64,000 nucleotides of DNA from Skeletonema tropicum (lineage: Eukaryota > Bacillariophyta > Thalassiosirophyceae > Thalassiosirales > Thalassiosiraceae): NCBI GenBank assembly GCA_037178625.1, contig CM074146.1:186001-250000 (forward strand), given 5' to 3'. Both the position numbers and the translations under genes were made by a program. Positions 37,018 through 49,556 of this stretch are shown here, piece after piece. Each line of letters begins with the position of its first letter. Within the stretch, counting starts at the first letter, position 1. The notes below the pieces were generated by a model that saw only the letters and a program-made list of their open reading frames with translations, was not told where the DNA came from and made no database searches.

Positions 37018-38895
37018 GGTGTCATTGAATTTGGGACGGCGTAGTATAAGAAGTATTGTATGATTGTGCAGCTACTCTATTCGATAGAAGATGACTTGCG
37101 CCTTGCGCTTGACAACATGAAGGTCATGGATGAAGCGAACTCAATCAGCTTCGTGCGTTTCGGTAGGTGAAGCGTGGAAGCGAAGGCTTGGCGGACTTTT
37201 TAAGATGGGTGTCCTTTCTTTTCCTCCTGTCGCACCACCATCAAAAATCAAGCTAGGCCGGATCCATCCAGTCAGATGCACCAAGAAGTATACATATAAG
37301 TATGTAGCAAGCTACTTCTACCAAGCACGCAACCATGATAATATGCGTATCTTGCCGTATCTTTCGTTCTAGTCGGCCAATCAAGACAACCAGTGTCGTT
37401 TTGGAAAGCTCTCATCGAGCTCTATCGATTAGGCGTACAATCAGCCTCATTGGAGCCAATTTTGCCAATTGACTCGGTAAAAAACGGGTCAAGAAAGTGG
37501 TCGGCAAGGCCAAATCCGGCTCCGGAGCCCAGATTTCAGATTTCCACAAGATAGGTCCAAATTATCAAATTTGACAATATGACCACCGTTGGAAAGCTCT
37601 CTTCAAGCTTTATCGATTAGTACCATAATTACTACTATCAAATTTCAAAAATTGCTAAACACTGTTCGGCCTCGCAAGCTCGCCCTCACGAAAAAGCGAC
37701 ATGACGATCAGCCTCAACATGACAGTTGGTACGCTGCGCTGAAGAACGACTACCTTTATCAGTAAGATCAACCGCAAGACCACATCATCATCGATACTGC
37801 TTGTGGTTGGAGGAGGAGTTGGATACATTACATAACATGGCAATCAATCCACCAACCACAAGCAGAAGCGGCATCATTGCCGACGATGATGTTGTAGTCC
37901 TCCTCCTCCATCCACAAGCAGCAACAACTAGAACTAGAAGCGAAGCGGCACTCTCTACCTCCTCCTCCAACCACATCGTACATCGTCGGCATCGATACTG
38001 CTTCTGCTTGTGGATGGAGGAGGAGTATACAAATATGATGCCGACGATATCCTCCAACCGCAAGCAGAAGCAGTAAGATTAGACAGTGCCGACGATATCC
38101 ATTCACATCGTAACTAAGCTCATGTTCTTCGCCGATCTACGTGGTCGTTCTTCAGCGAAGCGTTTGGATCTTCGGTCAATCAACTGTCTGGATGAGGCTG
38201 ATCGTCAGCAACTGTATTTGCGAGGGCCCCTGCCCGAGCAATGTTTATATTATATTATTAATGAAGGAAATGTCGATTTCTTGTGGATGGAGGAGGAGGA
38301 TACAACAACCACAAGCAGCAACAACAACAATAACCACAGCATGCCGAGCGTAGCCGAGGCCCGTTAATGAGGCGAGCGGTAGCGAGGTGGTAATTGATAG
38401 TGCTTGAAATGATGATTCGATTGGTTGCCGAGCGAAGCGAGGCAGTGGATAATATGATGACAAAAATAATTCTATTTGTGGAGCGAGTGAGCCGCCAGGC
38501 GAAGGAGCTGTCGATGATATTGACGTTATTGGTGATATTGATGGAAATGGTGATGGTGGTGGAGGTAAATGTTATGTCGATTTACGACTCTTTTGTTGAA
38601 ATCCGGATTTTTCAAGCCGATTTGGGGCGTCAAAGGCGGAATCTCGACCTCTCTCGAGTTGAGACGATTGACAAAACATCGATATTGTGCCTTGATTATG
38701 TTACTATTCGATAGACCGCAATGAGAGCTTTCCAAAACACTACTCATCGCCTTGATACGACGACGAGAAGGAAAGTTACAGATCAAAAGGTGGATTTGGA
38801 GAGGAATGAGGAATATTGTTGTACATATTATTATATAACAGATTTATCTTTAATATATTTACTTCTATGCTACTGAGACTAAGTCGCTTCCCTTA

Positions 38896-39832
38896 CTAAG
38901 TCTCTGTACATCCAGCCAAGTTTGGATCACAGTTGATTGTCATATTCATATCATGTGCATAATAAATAATAATATAATGATCGCTACTTACTTCTTCCTT
39001 GACACGGTACCATACTCCACCACCACCAAGATCATCATTCAAACTAACAATCACCCCCAGTATCACACCACTCACAAACATACTAGTTCCCGTCAACTCA
39101 CCCAACGCCATCAAATACCCCTCCTGCGAATCCAACGTGGCATTCATCGTCGCCGCCACATCCGGAGCACCATTCCCAAGTGCCAATAATGTCACTCCCG
39201 CAAAGCGAGGTGGTAGTCCCAATTGAAGTGAAAAGTGTTCCAGGCCTGGTGAGAAGAATTCATCGGTTGTGGAGTTGAGGAGGCGGAAGAGGAGGAGGAG
39301 TGTTGTTAGTAAGAGGAGGATTGTGAGTGTTCTTTTGAGTATTGTTGTTGTTGAAGAAGATGAAGAAGATGATGATGTTGATGTTGATGATGATGTACTG
39401 TCACTCGTACTCGTTGTACTCGTCGTACTACTGGAGGAACAAAAGAGAGAAGCACCAAATCCAACTCCTTCACCATCATTACATGTCTTTGCAAATTGAC
39501 ACTTGTCAAGTACTAGTGCTAGTGGAAGAAGCAGTGGCTGCTGTTCGTTTTGTTGCTGCTGTTGTTGCTGTTGTTGTTGTATTGAAGAAGTTGATGTTGG
39601 TGAAGCTTTTGGTGGCAACAAGGAGAAGTTTGCATCACGTTTGTTGTCATTCTTCTTCAAGCCATCATCCTCATGCTCATGCTCATGCTCATGCAACCCT
39701 CGTTGAATAATTTCATGCTCAGTACTTGTAGTATCCAAATCGCTCTGCTGTTCTTTCTTGTGTTTCTTCTTTGTCTTTTTATGTTTCTTCTTTTTCAGTT
39801 GCAATTCTTCAAATTGTTGCGGTAACTGATGT

Positions 39833-39890
<58 letters not shown>

Positions 39891-40395
39891 CGTGTAGTAG
39901 TAATTTGGACAATAAATCTGGATCATTCATGGAATCGCATGAAAATTGTGTATAGTCCATCACTACTGGTTGTATCGACGACGAAGATGGCTGCTGAGGC
40001 TGCTCCGGCTGTTCTTTCAACTGCTTGAGATGCTTGGATAATTGTCGATGATGATGCCTTTCAGGATGGTCCGAATCAGAAAGAAGTTGTGACAATGATG
40101 TCATCATTCCTATAGCTGATGATGTGATGCTCGTCCATGCAGAAGTTGATGGTTGATCATTTGGTTTTTCTATACTACTACTATCAGTTGACCGCAGTAA
40201 ATCATCATTATTATTTTGTTCACGTGACTTGTAGTATAGCGGTGATACTGCATCACCGCTCCCGCTGCTGCTGTGATTTGCAGAAAGTGCAGAGAGCACA
40301 ATCAGACAGCCAAAGGATGATATCAGTACCGTCACGAAGAAACTGCCACTGCCGCTGCCGCTGCTGCTGCTGCTGCTGGATCTTGATGATATCAT
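38896..40395 (-). CDS. 3'-truncated exchanger copy 5, 499 aa
   Basis: Apparent twin of copy 4 (19 Gln, 4 HE, 8 Ser), with the same 3,378-bp step. Confidence 0.75.
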
Positions 40396-42273
40396 GGTGT
40401 CATTGAATTTGGGACGGCGTAGTATAAGAAGTATTGTATGATTGTGCAGCTACTCTATTCGATAGAAGATGACTTGCGCCTTGCGCTTGACAACATGAAG
40501 GTCATGGATGAAGCGAACTCAATCAGCTTCGTGCGTTTCGGTAGGTGAAGCGTGGAAGCGAAGGCTTGGCGGACTTTTTAAGATGGGTGTCCTTTCTTTT
40601 CCTCCTGTCGCACCACCATCAAAAATCAAGCTAGGCCGGATCCATCCAGTCAGATGCACCAAGAAGTATACATATAAGTATGTAGCAAGCTACTTCTACC
40701 AAGCACGCAACCATGATAATATGCGTATCTTGCCGTATCTTTCGTTCTAGTCGGCCAATCAAGACAACCAGTGTCGTTTTGGAAAGCTCTCATCGAGCTC
40801 TATCGATTAGGCGTACAATCAGCCTCATTGGAGCCAATTTTGCCAATTGACTCGGTAAAAAACGGGTCAAGAAAGTGGTCGGCAAGGCCAAATCCGGCTC
40901 CGGAGCCCAGATTTCAGATTTCCACAAGATAGGTCCAAATTATCAAATTTGACAATATGACCACCGTTGGAAAGCTCTCTTCAAGCTTTATCGATTAGTA
41001 CCATAATTACTACTATCAAATTTCAAAAATTGCTAAACACTGTTCGGCCTCGCAAGCTCGCCCTCACGAAAAAGCGACATGACGATCAGCCTCAACATGA
41101 CAGTTGGTACGCTGCGCTGAAGAACGACTACCTTTATCAGTAAGATCAACCGCAAGACCACATCATCATCGATACTGCTTGTGGTTGGAGGAGGAGTTGG
41201 ATACATTACATAACATGGCAATCAATCCACCAACCACAAGCAGAAGCGGCATCATTGCCGACGATGATGTTGTAGTCCTCCTCCTCCATCCACAAGCAGC
41301 AACAACTAGAACTAGAAGCGAAGCGGCACTCTCTACCTCCTCCTCCAACCACATCGTACATCGTCGGCATCGATACTGCTTCTGCTTGTGGATGGAGGAG
41401 GAGTATACAAATATGATGCCGACGATATCCTCCAACCGCAAGCAGAAGCAGTAAGATTAGACAGTGCCGACGATATCCATTCACATCGTAACTAAGCTCA
41501 TGTTCTTCGCCGATCTACGTGGTCGTTCTTCAGCGAAGCGTTTGGATCTTCGGTCAATCAACTGTCTGGATGAGGCTGATCGTCAGCAACTGTATTTGCG
41601 AGGGCCCCTGCCCGAGCAATGTTTATATTATATTATTAATGAAGGAAATGTCGATTTCTTGTGGATGGAGGAGGAGGATACAACAACCACAAGCAGCAAC
41701 AACAACAATAACCACAGCATGCCGAGCGTAGCCGAGGCCCGTTAATGAGGCGAGCGGTAGCGAGGTGGTAATTGATAGTGCTTGAAATGATGATTCGATT
41801 GGTTGCCGAGCGAAGCGAGGCAGTGGATAATATGATGACAAAAATAATTCTATTTGTGGAGCGAGTGAGCCGCCAGGCGAAGGAGCTGTCGATGATATTG
41901 ACGTTATTGGTGATATTGATGGAAATGGTGATGGTGGTGGAGGTAAATGTTATGTCGATTTACGACTCTTTTGTTGAAATCCGGATTTTTCAAGCCGATT
42001 TGGGGCGTCAAAGGCGGAATCTCGACCTCTCTCGAGTTGAGACGATTGACAAAACATCGATATTGTGCCTTGATTATGTTACTATTCGATAGACCGCAAT
42101 GAGAGCTTTCCAAAACACTACTCATCGCCTTGATACGACGACGAGAAGGAAAGTTACAGATCAAAAGGTGGATTTGGAGAGGAATGAGGAATATTGTTGT
42201 ACATATTATTATATAACAGATTTATCTTTAATATATTTACTTCTATGCTACTGAGACTAAGTCGCTTCCCTTA

Positions 42274-43207
42274 CTAAGTCTCTGTACATCCAGCCAAGTT
42301 TGGATCACAGTTGATTGTCATATTCATATCATGTGCATAATAAATAATAATATAATGATCGCTACTTACTTCTTCCTTGACACGGTACCATACTCCACCA
42401 CCACCAAGATCATCATTCAAACTAACAATCACCCCCAGTATCACACCACTCACAAACATACTAGTTCCCGTCAACTCACCCAACGCCATCAAATACCCCT
42501 CCTGCGAATCCAACGTGGCATTCATCGTCGCCGCCACATCCGGAGCACCATTCCCAAGTGCCAATAATGTCACTCCCGCAAAGCGAGGTGGTAGTCCCAA
42601 TTGAAGTGAAAAGTGTTCCAGGCCTGGTGAGAAGAATTCATCGGTTGTGGAGTTGAGGAGGCGGAAGAGGAGGAGGAGTGTTGTTAGTAAGAGGAGGATT
42701 GTGAGTGTTCTTTTGAGTATTGTTGTTGTTGAAGAAGATGATGATGTTGATGTTGATGATGATGTACTGTCACTCGTACTCGTTGTACTCGTCGTACTAC
42801 TGGAGGAACAAAAGAGAGAAGCACCAAATCCAACTCCTTCACCATCATTACATGTCTTTGCAAATTGACACTTGTCAAGTACTAGTGCTAGTGGAAGAAG
42901 CAGTGGCTGCTGTTCGTTTTGTTGCTGCTGTTGTTGCTGTTGTTGTTGTATTGAAGAAGTTGATGTTGGTGAAGCTTTTGGTGGCAACAAGGAGAAGTTT
43001 GCATCACGTTTGTTGTCATTCTTCTTCAAGCCATCATCCTCATGCTCATGCTCATGCTCATGCTCATGCAACCCTCGTTGAATAATTTCATGCTCAGTAC
43101 TTGTAGTATCCAAATCGCTCTGCTGTTCTTTCTTGTGTTTCTTCTTTGTCTTTTTATGTTTCTTCTTTTTCAGTTGCAATTCTTCAAATTGTTGCGGTAA
43201 CTGATGT

Positions 43208-43247
<40 letters not shown>

Positions 43248-43752
43248 CGTGTAGTAGTAATTTGGACAATAAATCTGGATCATTCATGGAATCGCATGAA
43301 AATTGTGTATAGTCCATCACTACTGGTTGTATCGACGACGAAGATGGCTGCTGAGGCTGCTCCGGCTGTTCTTTCAACTGCTTGAGATGCTTGGATAATT
43401 GTCGATGATGATGCCTTTCAGGATGGTCCGAATCAGAAAGAAGTTGTGACAATGATGTCATCATTCCTATAGCTGATGATGTGATGCTCGTCCATGCAGA
43501 AGTTGATGGTTGATCATTTGGTTTTTCTATACTACTACTATCAGTTGACCGCAGTAAATCATCATTATTATTTTGTTCACGTGACTTGTAGTATAGCGGT
43601 GATACTGCATCACCGCTCCCGCTGCTGCTGTGATTTGCAGAAAGTGCAGAGAGCACAATCAGACAGCCAAAGGATGATATCAGTACCGTCACGAAGAAAC
43701 TGCCACTGCCGCTGCCGCTGCTGCTGCTGCTGCTGGATCTTGATGATATCAT
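42274..43752 (-). CDS. 3'-truncated exchanger copy 6, 492 aa
   Basis: Same truncated architecture, with 13 Gln, 5 HE and 5 Ser. The short Ser tract and 5 HE are shared with the full-length gene and not with the neighbouring copies, so the array is a mosaic rather than a simple serial expansion. Confidence 0.75.
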
Positions 43753-45630
43753 GGTGTCATTGAATTTGGGACGGCGTAGTATAAGAAGTATTGTATGATT
43801 GTGCAGCTACTCTATTCGATAGAAGATGACTTGCGCCTTGCGCTTGACAACATGAAGGTCATGGATGAAGCGAACTCAATCAGCTTCGTGCGTTTCGGTA
43901 GGTGAAGCGTGGAAGCGAAGGCTTGGCGGACTTTTTAAGATGGGTGTCCTTTCTTTTCCTCCTGTCGCACCACCATCAAAAATCAAGCTAGGCCGGATCC
44001 ATCCAGTCAGATGCACCAAGAAGTATACATATAAGTATGTAGCAAGCTACTTCTACCAAGCACGCAACCATGATAATATGCGTATCTTGCCGTATCTTTC
44101 GTTCTAGTCGGCCAATCAAGACAACCAGTGTCGTTTTGGAAAGCTCTCATCGAGCTCTATCGATTAGGCGTACAATCAGCCTCATTGGAGCCAATTTTGC
44201 CAATTGACTCGGTAAAAAACGGGTCAAGAAAGTGGTCGGCAAGGCCAAATCCGGCTCCGGAGCCCAGATTTCAGATTTCCACAAGATAGGTCCAAATTAT
44301 CAAATTTGACAATATGACCACCGTTGGAAAGCTCTCTTCAAGCTTTATCGATTAGTACCATAATTACTACTATCAAATTTCAAAAATTGCTAAACACTGT
44401 TCGGCCTCGCAAGCTCGCCCTCACGAAAAAGCGACATGACGATCAGCCTCAACATGACAGTTGGTACGCTGCGCTGAAGAACGACTACCTTTATCAGTAA
44501 GATCAACCGCAAGACCACATCATCATCGATACTGCTTGTGGTTGGAGGAGGAGTTGGATACATTACATAACATGGCAATCAATCCACCAACCACAAGCAG
44601 AAGCGGCATCATTGCCGACGATGATGTTGTAGTCCTCCTCCTCCATCCACAAGCAGCAACAACTAGAACTAGAAGCGAAGCGGCACTCTCTACCTCCTCC
44701 TCCAACCACATCGTACATCGTCGGCATCGATACTGCTTCTGCTTGTGGATGGAGGAGGAGTATACAAATATGATGCCGACGATATCCTCCAACCGCAAGC
44801 AGAAGCAGTAAGATTAGACAGTGCCGACGATATCCATTCACATCGTAACTAAGCTCATGTTCTTCGCCGATCTACGTGGTCGTTCTTCAGCGAAGCGTTT
44901 GGATCTTCGGTCAATCAACTGTCTGGATGAGGCTGATCGTCAGCAACTGTATTTGCGAGGGCCCCTGCCCGAGCAATGTTTATATTATATTATTAATGAA
45001 GGAAATGTCGATTTCTTGTGGATGGAGGAGGAGGATACAACAACCACAAGCAGCAACAACAACAATAACCACAGCATGCCGAGCGTAGCCGAGGCCCGTT
45101 AATGAGGCGAGCGGTAGCGAGGTGGTAATTGATAGTGCTTGAAATGATGATTCGATTGGTTGCCGAGCGAAGCGAGGCAGTGGATAATATGATGACAAAA
45201 ATAATTCTATTTGTGGAGCGAGTGAGCCGCCAGGCGAAGGAGCTGTCGATGATATTGACGTTATTGGTGATATTGATGGAAATGGTGATGGTGGTGGAGG
45301 TAAATGTTATGTCGATTTACGACTCTTTTGTTGAAATCCGGATTTTTCAAGCCGATTTGGGGCGTCAAAGGCGGAATCTCGACCTCTCTCGAGTTGAGAC
45401 GATTGACAAAACATCGATATTGTGCCTTGATTATGTTACTATTCGATAGACCGCAATGAGAGCTTTCCAAAACACTACTCATCGCCTTGATACGACGACG
45501 AGAAGGAAAGTTACAGATCAAAAGGTGGATTTGGAGAGGAATGAGGAATATTGTTGTACATATTATTATATAACAGATTTATCTTTAATATATTTACTTC
45601 TATGCTACTGAGACTAAGTCGCTTCCCTTA

Positions 45631-46567
45631 CTAAGTCTCTGTACATCCAGCCAAGTTTGGATCACAGTTGATTGTCATATTCATATCATGTGCATAATAA
45701 ATAATAATATAATGATCGCTACTTACTTCTTCCTTGACACGGTACCATACTCCACCACCACCAAGATCATCATTCAAACTAACAATCACCCCCAGTATCA
45801 CACCACTCACAAACATACTAGTTCCCGTCAACTCACCCAACGCCATCAAATACCCCTCCTGCGAATCCAACGTGGCATTCATCGTCGCCGCCACATCCGG
45901 AGCACCATTCCCAAGTGCCAATAATGTCACTCCCGCAAAGCGAGGTGGTAGTCCCAATTGAAGTGAAAAGTGTTCCAGGCCTGGTGAGAAGAATTCATCG
46001 GTTGTGGAGTTGAGGAGGCGGAAGAGGAGGAGGAGTGTTGTTAGTAAGAGGAGGATTGTGAGTGTTCTTTTGAGTATTGTTGTTGTTGAAGAAGATGAAG
46101 AAGATGATGATGTTGATGTTGATGATGATGTACTGTCACTCGTACTCGTTGTACTCGTCGTACTACTGGAGGAACAAAAGAGAGAAGCACCAAATCCAAC
46201 TCCTTCACCATCATTACATGTCTTTGCAAATTGACACTTGTCAAGTACTAGTGCTAGTGGAAGAAGCAGTGGCTGCTGTTCGTTTTGTTGCTGCTGTTGT
46301 TGCTGTTGTTGTTGTATTGAAGAAGTTGATGTTGGTGAAGCTTTTGGTGGCAACAAGGAGAAGTTTGCATCACGTTTGTTGTCATTCTTCTTCAAGCCAT
46401 CATCCTCATGCTCATGCTCATGCTCATGCAACCCTCGTTGAATAATTTCATGCTCAGTACTTGTAGTATCCAAATCGCTCTGCTGTTCTTTCTTGTGTTT
46501 CTTCTTTGTCTTTTTATGTTTCTTCTTTTTCAGTTGCAATTCTTCAAATTGTTGCGGTAACTGATGT

Positions 46568-46631
<64 letters not shown>

Positions 46632-47151
46632 CGTGTAGTAGTAATTTGGACAATAAATCTGGATCATTCATGGAATCGCATGAAAATTGTGTATAGTCCA
46701 TCACTACTGGTTGTATCGACGACGAAGATGGCTGCTGAGGCTGCTCCGGCTGTTCTTTCAACTGCTTGAGATGCTTGGATAATTGTCGATGATGATGCCT
46801 TTCAGGATGGTCCGAATCAGAAAGAAGTTGTGACAATGATGTCATCATTCCTATAGCTGATGATGTGATGCTCGTCCATGCAGAAGTTGATGGTTGATCA
46901 TTTGGTTTTTCTATACTACTACTATCAGTTGACCGCAGTAAATCATCATTATTATTTTGTTCACGTGACTTGTAGTATAGCGGTGATACTGCATCACCGC
47001 TCCCGCTGCTGCTGCTGCTGCTGCTGCTGTGATTTGCAGAAAGTGCCGAGAGCACAATCAGACAGCCAAAGGATGATATCAGTACCGTCACGAAGAAACT
47101 GCCACTGCCGCTGCCGCTGCTGCTGCTGCTGCTGGATCTTGATGATATCAT
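45631..47151 (-). CDS. 3'-truncated exchanger copy 7, 506 aa
   Basis: The outermost copy has the longest Gln tract (21), 4 HE, 8 Ser, an additional Ser expansion near residue 43 (SSSSSSSSGSG) and at least one base change (A to C near 47,047). Its upstream DNA departs from the spacer sequence about 50 bp beyond the ATG, so it is the only copy with a different promoter region. Confidence 0.75.
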
Positions 47152-47202
47152 GGTGTCATTGAATTTGGGACGGCGTAGTATAAGAAGTATTGTATGATTG
47201 TG

Positions 47203-47651
47203 CTCTGCCTCTTTTTTGTGCAGGTTCAGAGAACATTTTCAATCAGAGGTGAGATGTCAGATGAAGAATATAGCATACGACGACCTCAAATCACTACTTG
47301 TAACTCAAGTTCAATTTAGCTCCTCTGTTCTATCTTACCTCAGTATATAGTGCGGACGAATGTTGGCTCTGCGGTCGACTGAGCATTGGCTACTAACTGA
47401 CAACATGCATGTCAATGTCATGGCATGGATGAAGCGAACTCGCTTCGTGCGTTTTCGTAGGTGAAGCGTGGAAGGAAGGCTTGGCGGACTTTTTAAGATG
47501 GACATCTGTGACTGTTGTGTAGCGATGCGACAAACCTCTCTCTGACAACTAACCCGCCGGTCTTCAGGGTTTTTGGTAGGTACTTAAGTACACGCCTACA
47601 CATATTCACGTTTTGTCACGCCAAATCACGTCAGCAGCGGCGTGACGCCAA
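47203..47651. other. Right flank of the array, diverged upstream region
   Basis: After GATTGTGC the sequence leaves the spacer for about 190 bp, then resembles it again: GATGAAGCGAACTC...TTCGTGCGTTTTCGTAGGTGAAGCGTGG and CTTGGCGGACTTTTTAAGATGG at 47,391-47,505 correspond to 27,010-27,105 with scattered changes. No gene was recognised. Confidence 0.6.
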
Positions 47652-47999
47652 TAGCGTGTCCCAGATGTGGCTAGGATTCCTACTTTCCCACGTAGGATTC
47701 CCACGCCGGAATCTGACCTGGGAAAGTAGGAATTTTAGCCGTCAAAATTTGCTTCTGTGTCCCAGAACCAAATTTCCATCCCCAAATTCCCACTTTTCGA
47801 GGGCCTGCGCGATACACCTCGCACAAACTAAAAAAATGCGTTGGATTCTGAGGTGGGAAAGTGGAAAAGTAGAATCCTACGTCGACGTGGGATTCTGGGG
47901 TGGCCGTAGGATTTTGATTTTCAGAATCAAAATTCGACGTGGGATTCTGGGGTGGGAAAGTGGGAATTTGGCGTGGGAAAGTGGATCTGGGACACGCTA
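47652..47999. mobile_element. 348-bp foldback element
   Basis: Ends TAGCGTGTCCCAGAT and ATCTGGGACACGCTA are a 15-bp perfect inverted repeat. The interior is built of GTGGGAAAGT, GGGATTCTGGGGTGG and their complements in alternating orientation, including an AT-rich palindrome near 47,911-47,933 (ATTTTGATT...AATCAAAAT), so the whole can fold on itself. No target duplication is clear. Overlapping open frames of 161 and 184 aa on the two strands are by-products of this repeat. Confidence 0.65.
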
Positions 48000-48500
48000 A
48001 TACGCCATTCCACGCGCCAATATACGCCATTCCACGCCTGGCGTCAGAATACAAACCCCAACAGAAGGAATACCGGCGCCGCAACGTTCTCATGTACACG
48101 AAGTATCGACGCGTTATGAAGAGGAGGCGAGAAGGACGTTTATGGTTGACGTAACCATCACCACAACTGCTTGACGACGACCGAAAAAGATGATGGCCGG
48201 TGCCATGTGATGAGGCCACACCACAACCCCACACACACTACCGCGGCCCAAACCAACGGTCAACATTGATCATATTGGTCCAGTTGATGATCCAGACGCA
48301 GGGGTTAGGCGGTCGGCGGCGTCTATGGCATCCATTATTGGCACAGCGCTAACCCAGGTTTAAACCTGGTTAAGATTCTTAAACCAGGTCTAGAGAGACC
48401 CTGGTTAACCTCCCGTAGGGATATTGGGGGGTAATAGGCGCTCGTGCTTGAAGTAGACGTTATTTGTAGATAGTGGAAGATTATTATTTATTATATTATT
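48000..48500. repeat. Intergenic DNA with short palindromes
   Basis: CCAGGTTTAAACCTGG at 48354-48369 is a 16-bp perfect palindrome. A second, imperfect stem (ACCAGGTC ... GACCCTGGT) follows at about 48,383-48,405. Their role is unknown; hairpins or a binding-site cluster upstream of the dUTPase are possible. No gene was recognised. Confidence 0.5.
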
Positions 48501-48705
48501 AGTACGCAGCAGCTCGACCGGACGCGGGACAGAGGAGGTGGGGACGGACCCTTTTTTCCGGGAACCGTTCGTTTGGCTTGATCAGTCCTATGAAGAAGAT
48601 CTCGTCTATCTCTCCAGAGCCGCCCCCACCCTATTCAGCTATCTAACTTCCGCAGATGGCGATACATCTCCAGCCTTCTATTACATTGTTTCCACACCTC
48701 CCATC

Positions 48706-49337
48706 ATGCTATTGGTAAAACTCCTCAGTCCTAATGCCACTATGCCAACTCGCTGGTCACCCGAATCTGCTGGGTTTGATTTATGTGCAGCGGAGCCTAA
48801 AGTCGTACCTGCTGGGGGGATGGCAGTTATTAAAACTGACTTGAGTGTTGCCTGTCCAGAGGGAACTTATGCCCGTATCGCTCCAAGGAGGCAAGTCCGA
48901 CAATGCTCGATATTGTGTGCTATGTTATCATGCATTCATATTAATTCCTGCGTTTTGTTCTGTTGTGTATTATGTAGTGGTGTTGCTGTTAAGAGAATGA
49001 TCGGCTGTGGTGCTGGAGTTGTCGATGCTGACTGTAAGCTAAAATTGAAGTACAAATTAACAGCCTCGCTTATTTCATTGTAACCCATCTCAAAATTTCA
49101 TATTCATATATTTTTTAAACAGATCGAGGAAATGTAGGTGTGGTTCTCTTCAATTTCGGTCATGAGGATTTTCATGTTTACATTGGAGATCGCATTGCCC
49201 AATTAATCCTCGAAAGAATTTCAATGGTTCATGCAGTGCAGGTTGACGAATTGACAGAGACACAACGTGGTGTTGGTGGATTTGGATCGACATCTGCACC
49301 CAGCAGCAGAAGAGACAAAAGTGATTTACCTCCGTGA
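48706..49337 (+). CDS. DUT: dUTP diphosphatase (dUTPase), copy 1, three exons
   Basis: Hydrolyses dUTP to dUMP and pyrophosphate, keeping uracil out of DNA and supplying dTMP synthesis. Exons 48706-48890, 48978-49033 and 49123-49337 join to 151 codons, normal for the trimeric family. All five motifs are present: [15 protein letters not shown] (Ser codon split by intron 1); [11 protein letters not shown] (Tyr codon split by intron 2); GDRIAQLI; and [10 protein letters not shown], where the last residue is Ser instead of the usual Gly. Intron 1 (87 bp) has a GC donor (AGGAG|GCAAGT ... TGTAG|TGG); intron 2 (89 bp) is GT-AG. The ATG at 48706 was chosen because [21 protein letters not shown] matches the usual N-terminus. 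The frame is open upstream to at least 48538 but lacks an ATG there. Confidence 0.9.
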
Positions 49338-49556
49338 TAGATTACGAAGAGAGAACTCTCACTGTGAAATTGTTGGATTTATTGCGTGCGTCTTTCCCCA
49401 TGTCATCTATCAAAGCCATTGCAAAATATTGTTCGGGTTAAACATGTGTCGCCCTCTCTCGCGGATCAACTAACGCCAGGGGTGCATTCCGTCCAACCAA
49501 CACTGCCACGGCCACGGCTCCAGCACCAAATATACATATATATAATTTATAATATC

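Larger units (their letters stand above)
25548..47202 (-). repeat. Tandem array: 5' half of exchanger gene plus upstream DNA, seven 5' halves
   Basis: Start codons lie at 26913, 30273, 33639, 37017, 40395, 43752 and 47151, so steps are 3,360, 3,366, 3,378, 3,378, 3,357 and 3,399 bp. Only the leftmost copy continues into the second half of the gene. The distance from each ATG to the next stop codon is 1,878 bp in all six spacers, so the period differences come from repeat tracts within the coding part: Gln tract near residue 170 of 15, 13, 13, 19, 19, 13 and 21 codons (left to right), HE repeats of 5, 4, 5, 4, 4, 5 and 4, and a Ser tract of 5 or 8. The left junction is in a CCA/GGT microsatellite (Gly codons) at about 25,548-25,562. 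The right edge is near 47,202, after the shared GATTGTGC. Confidence 0.93.

Noticed and set aside
25548..47202. CRISPR-like or satellite array
   Set aside because: Unit of 3.4 kb with coding content, no short repeat-spacer structure.
47515..48234. 161-aa and 184-aa frames on opposite strands
   Set aside because: Both are translations of the foldback element's alternating blocks.
48538..48705. N-terminal extension of dUTPase (GTDPFFREPFVWLDQ...)
   Set aside because: Open in frame but begins at GTG with no upstream ATG; the ATG at 48706 gives the normal family N-terminus. Could be the end of a missed upstream exon.
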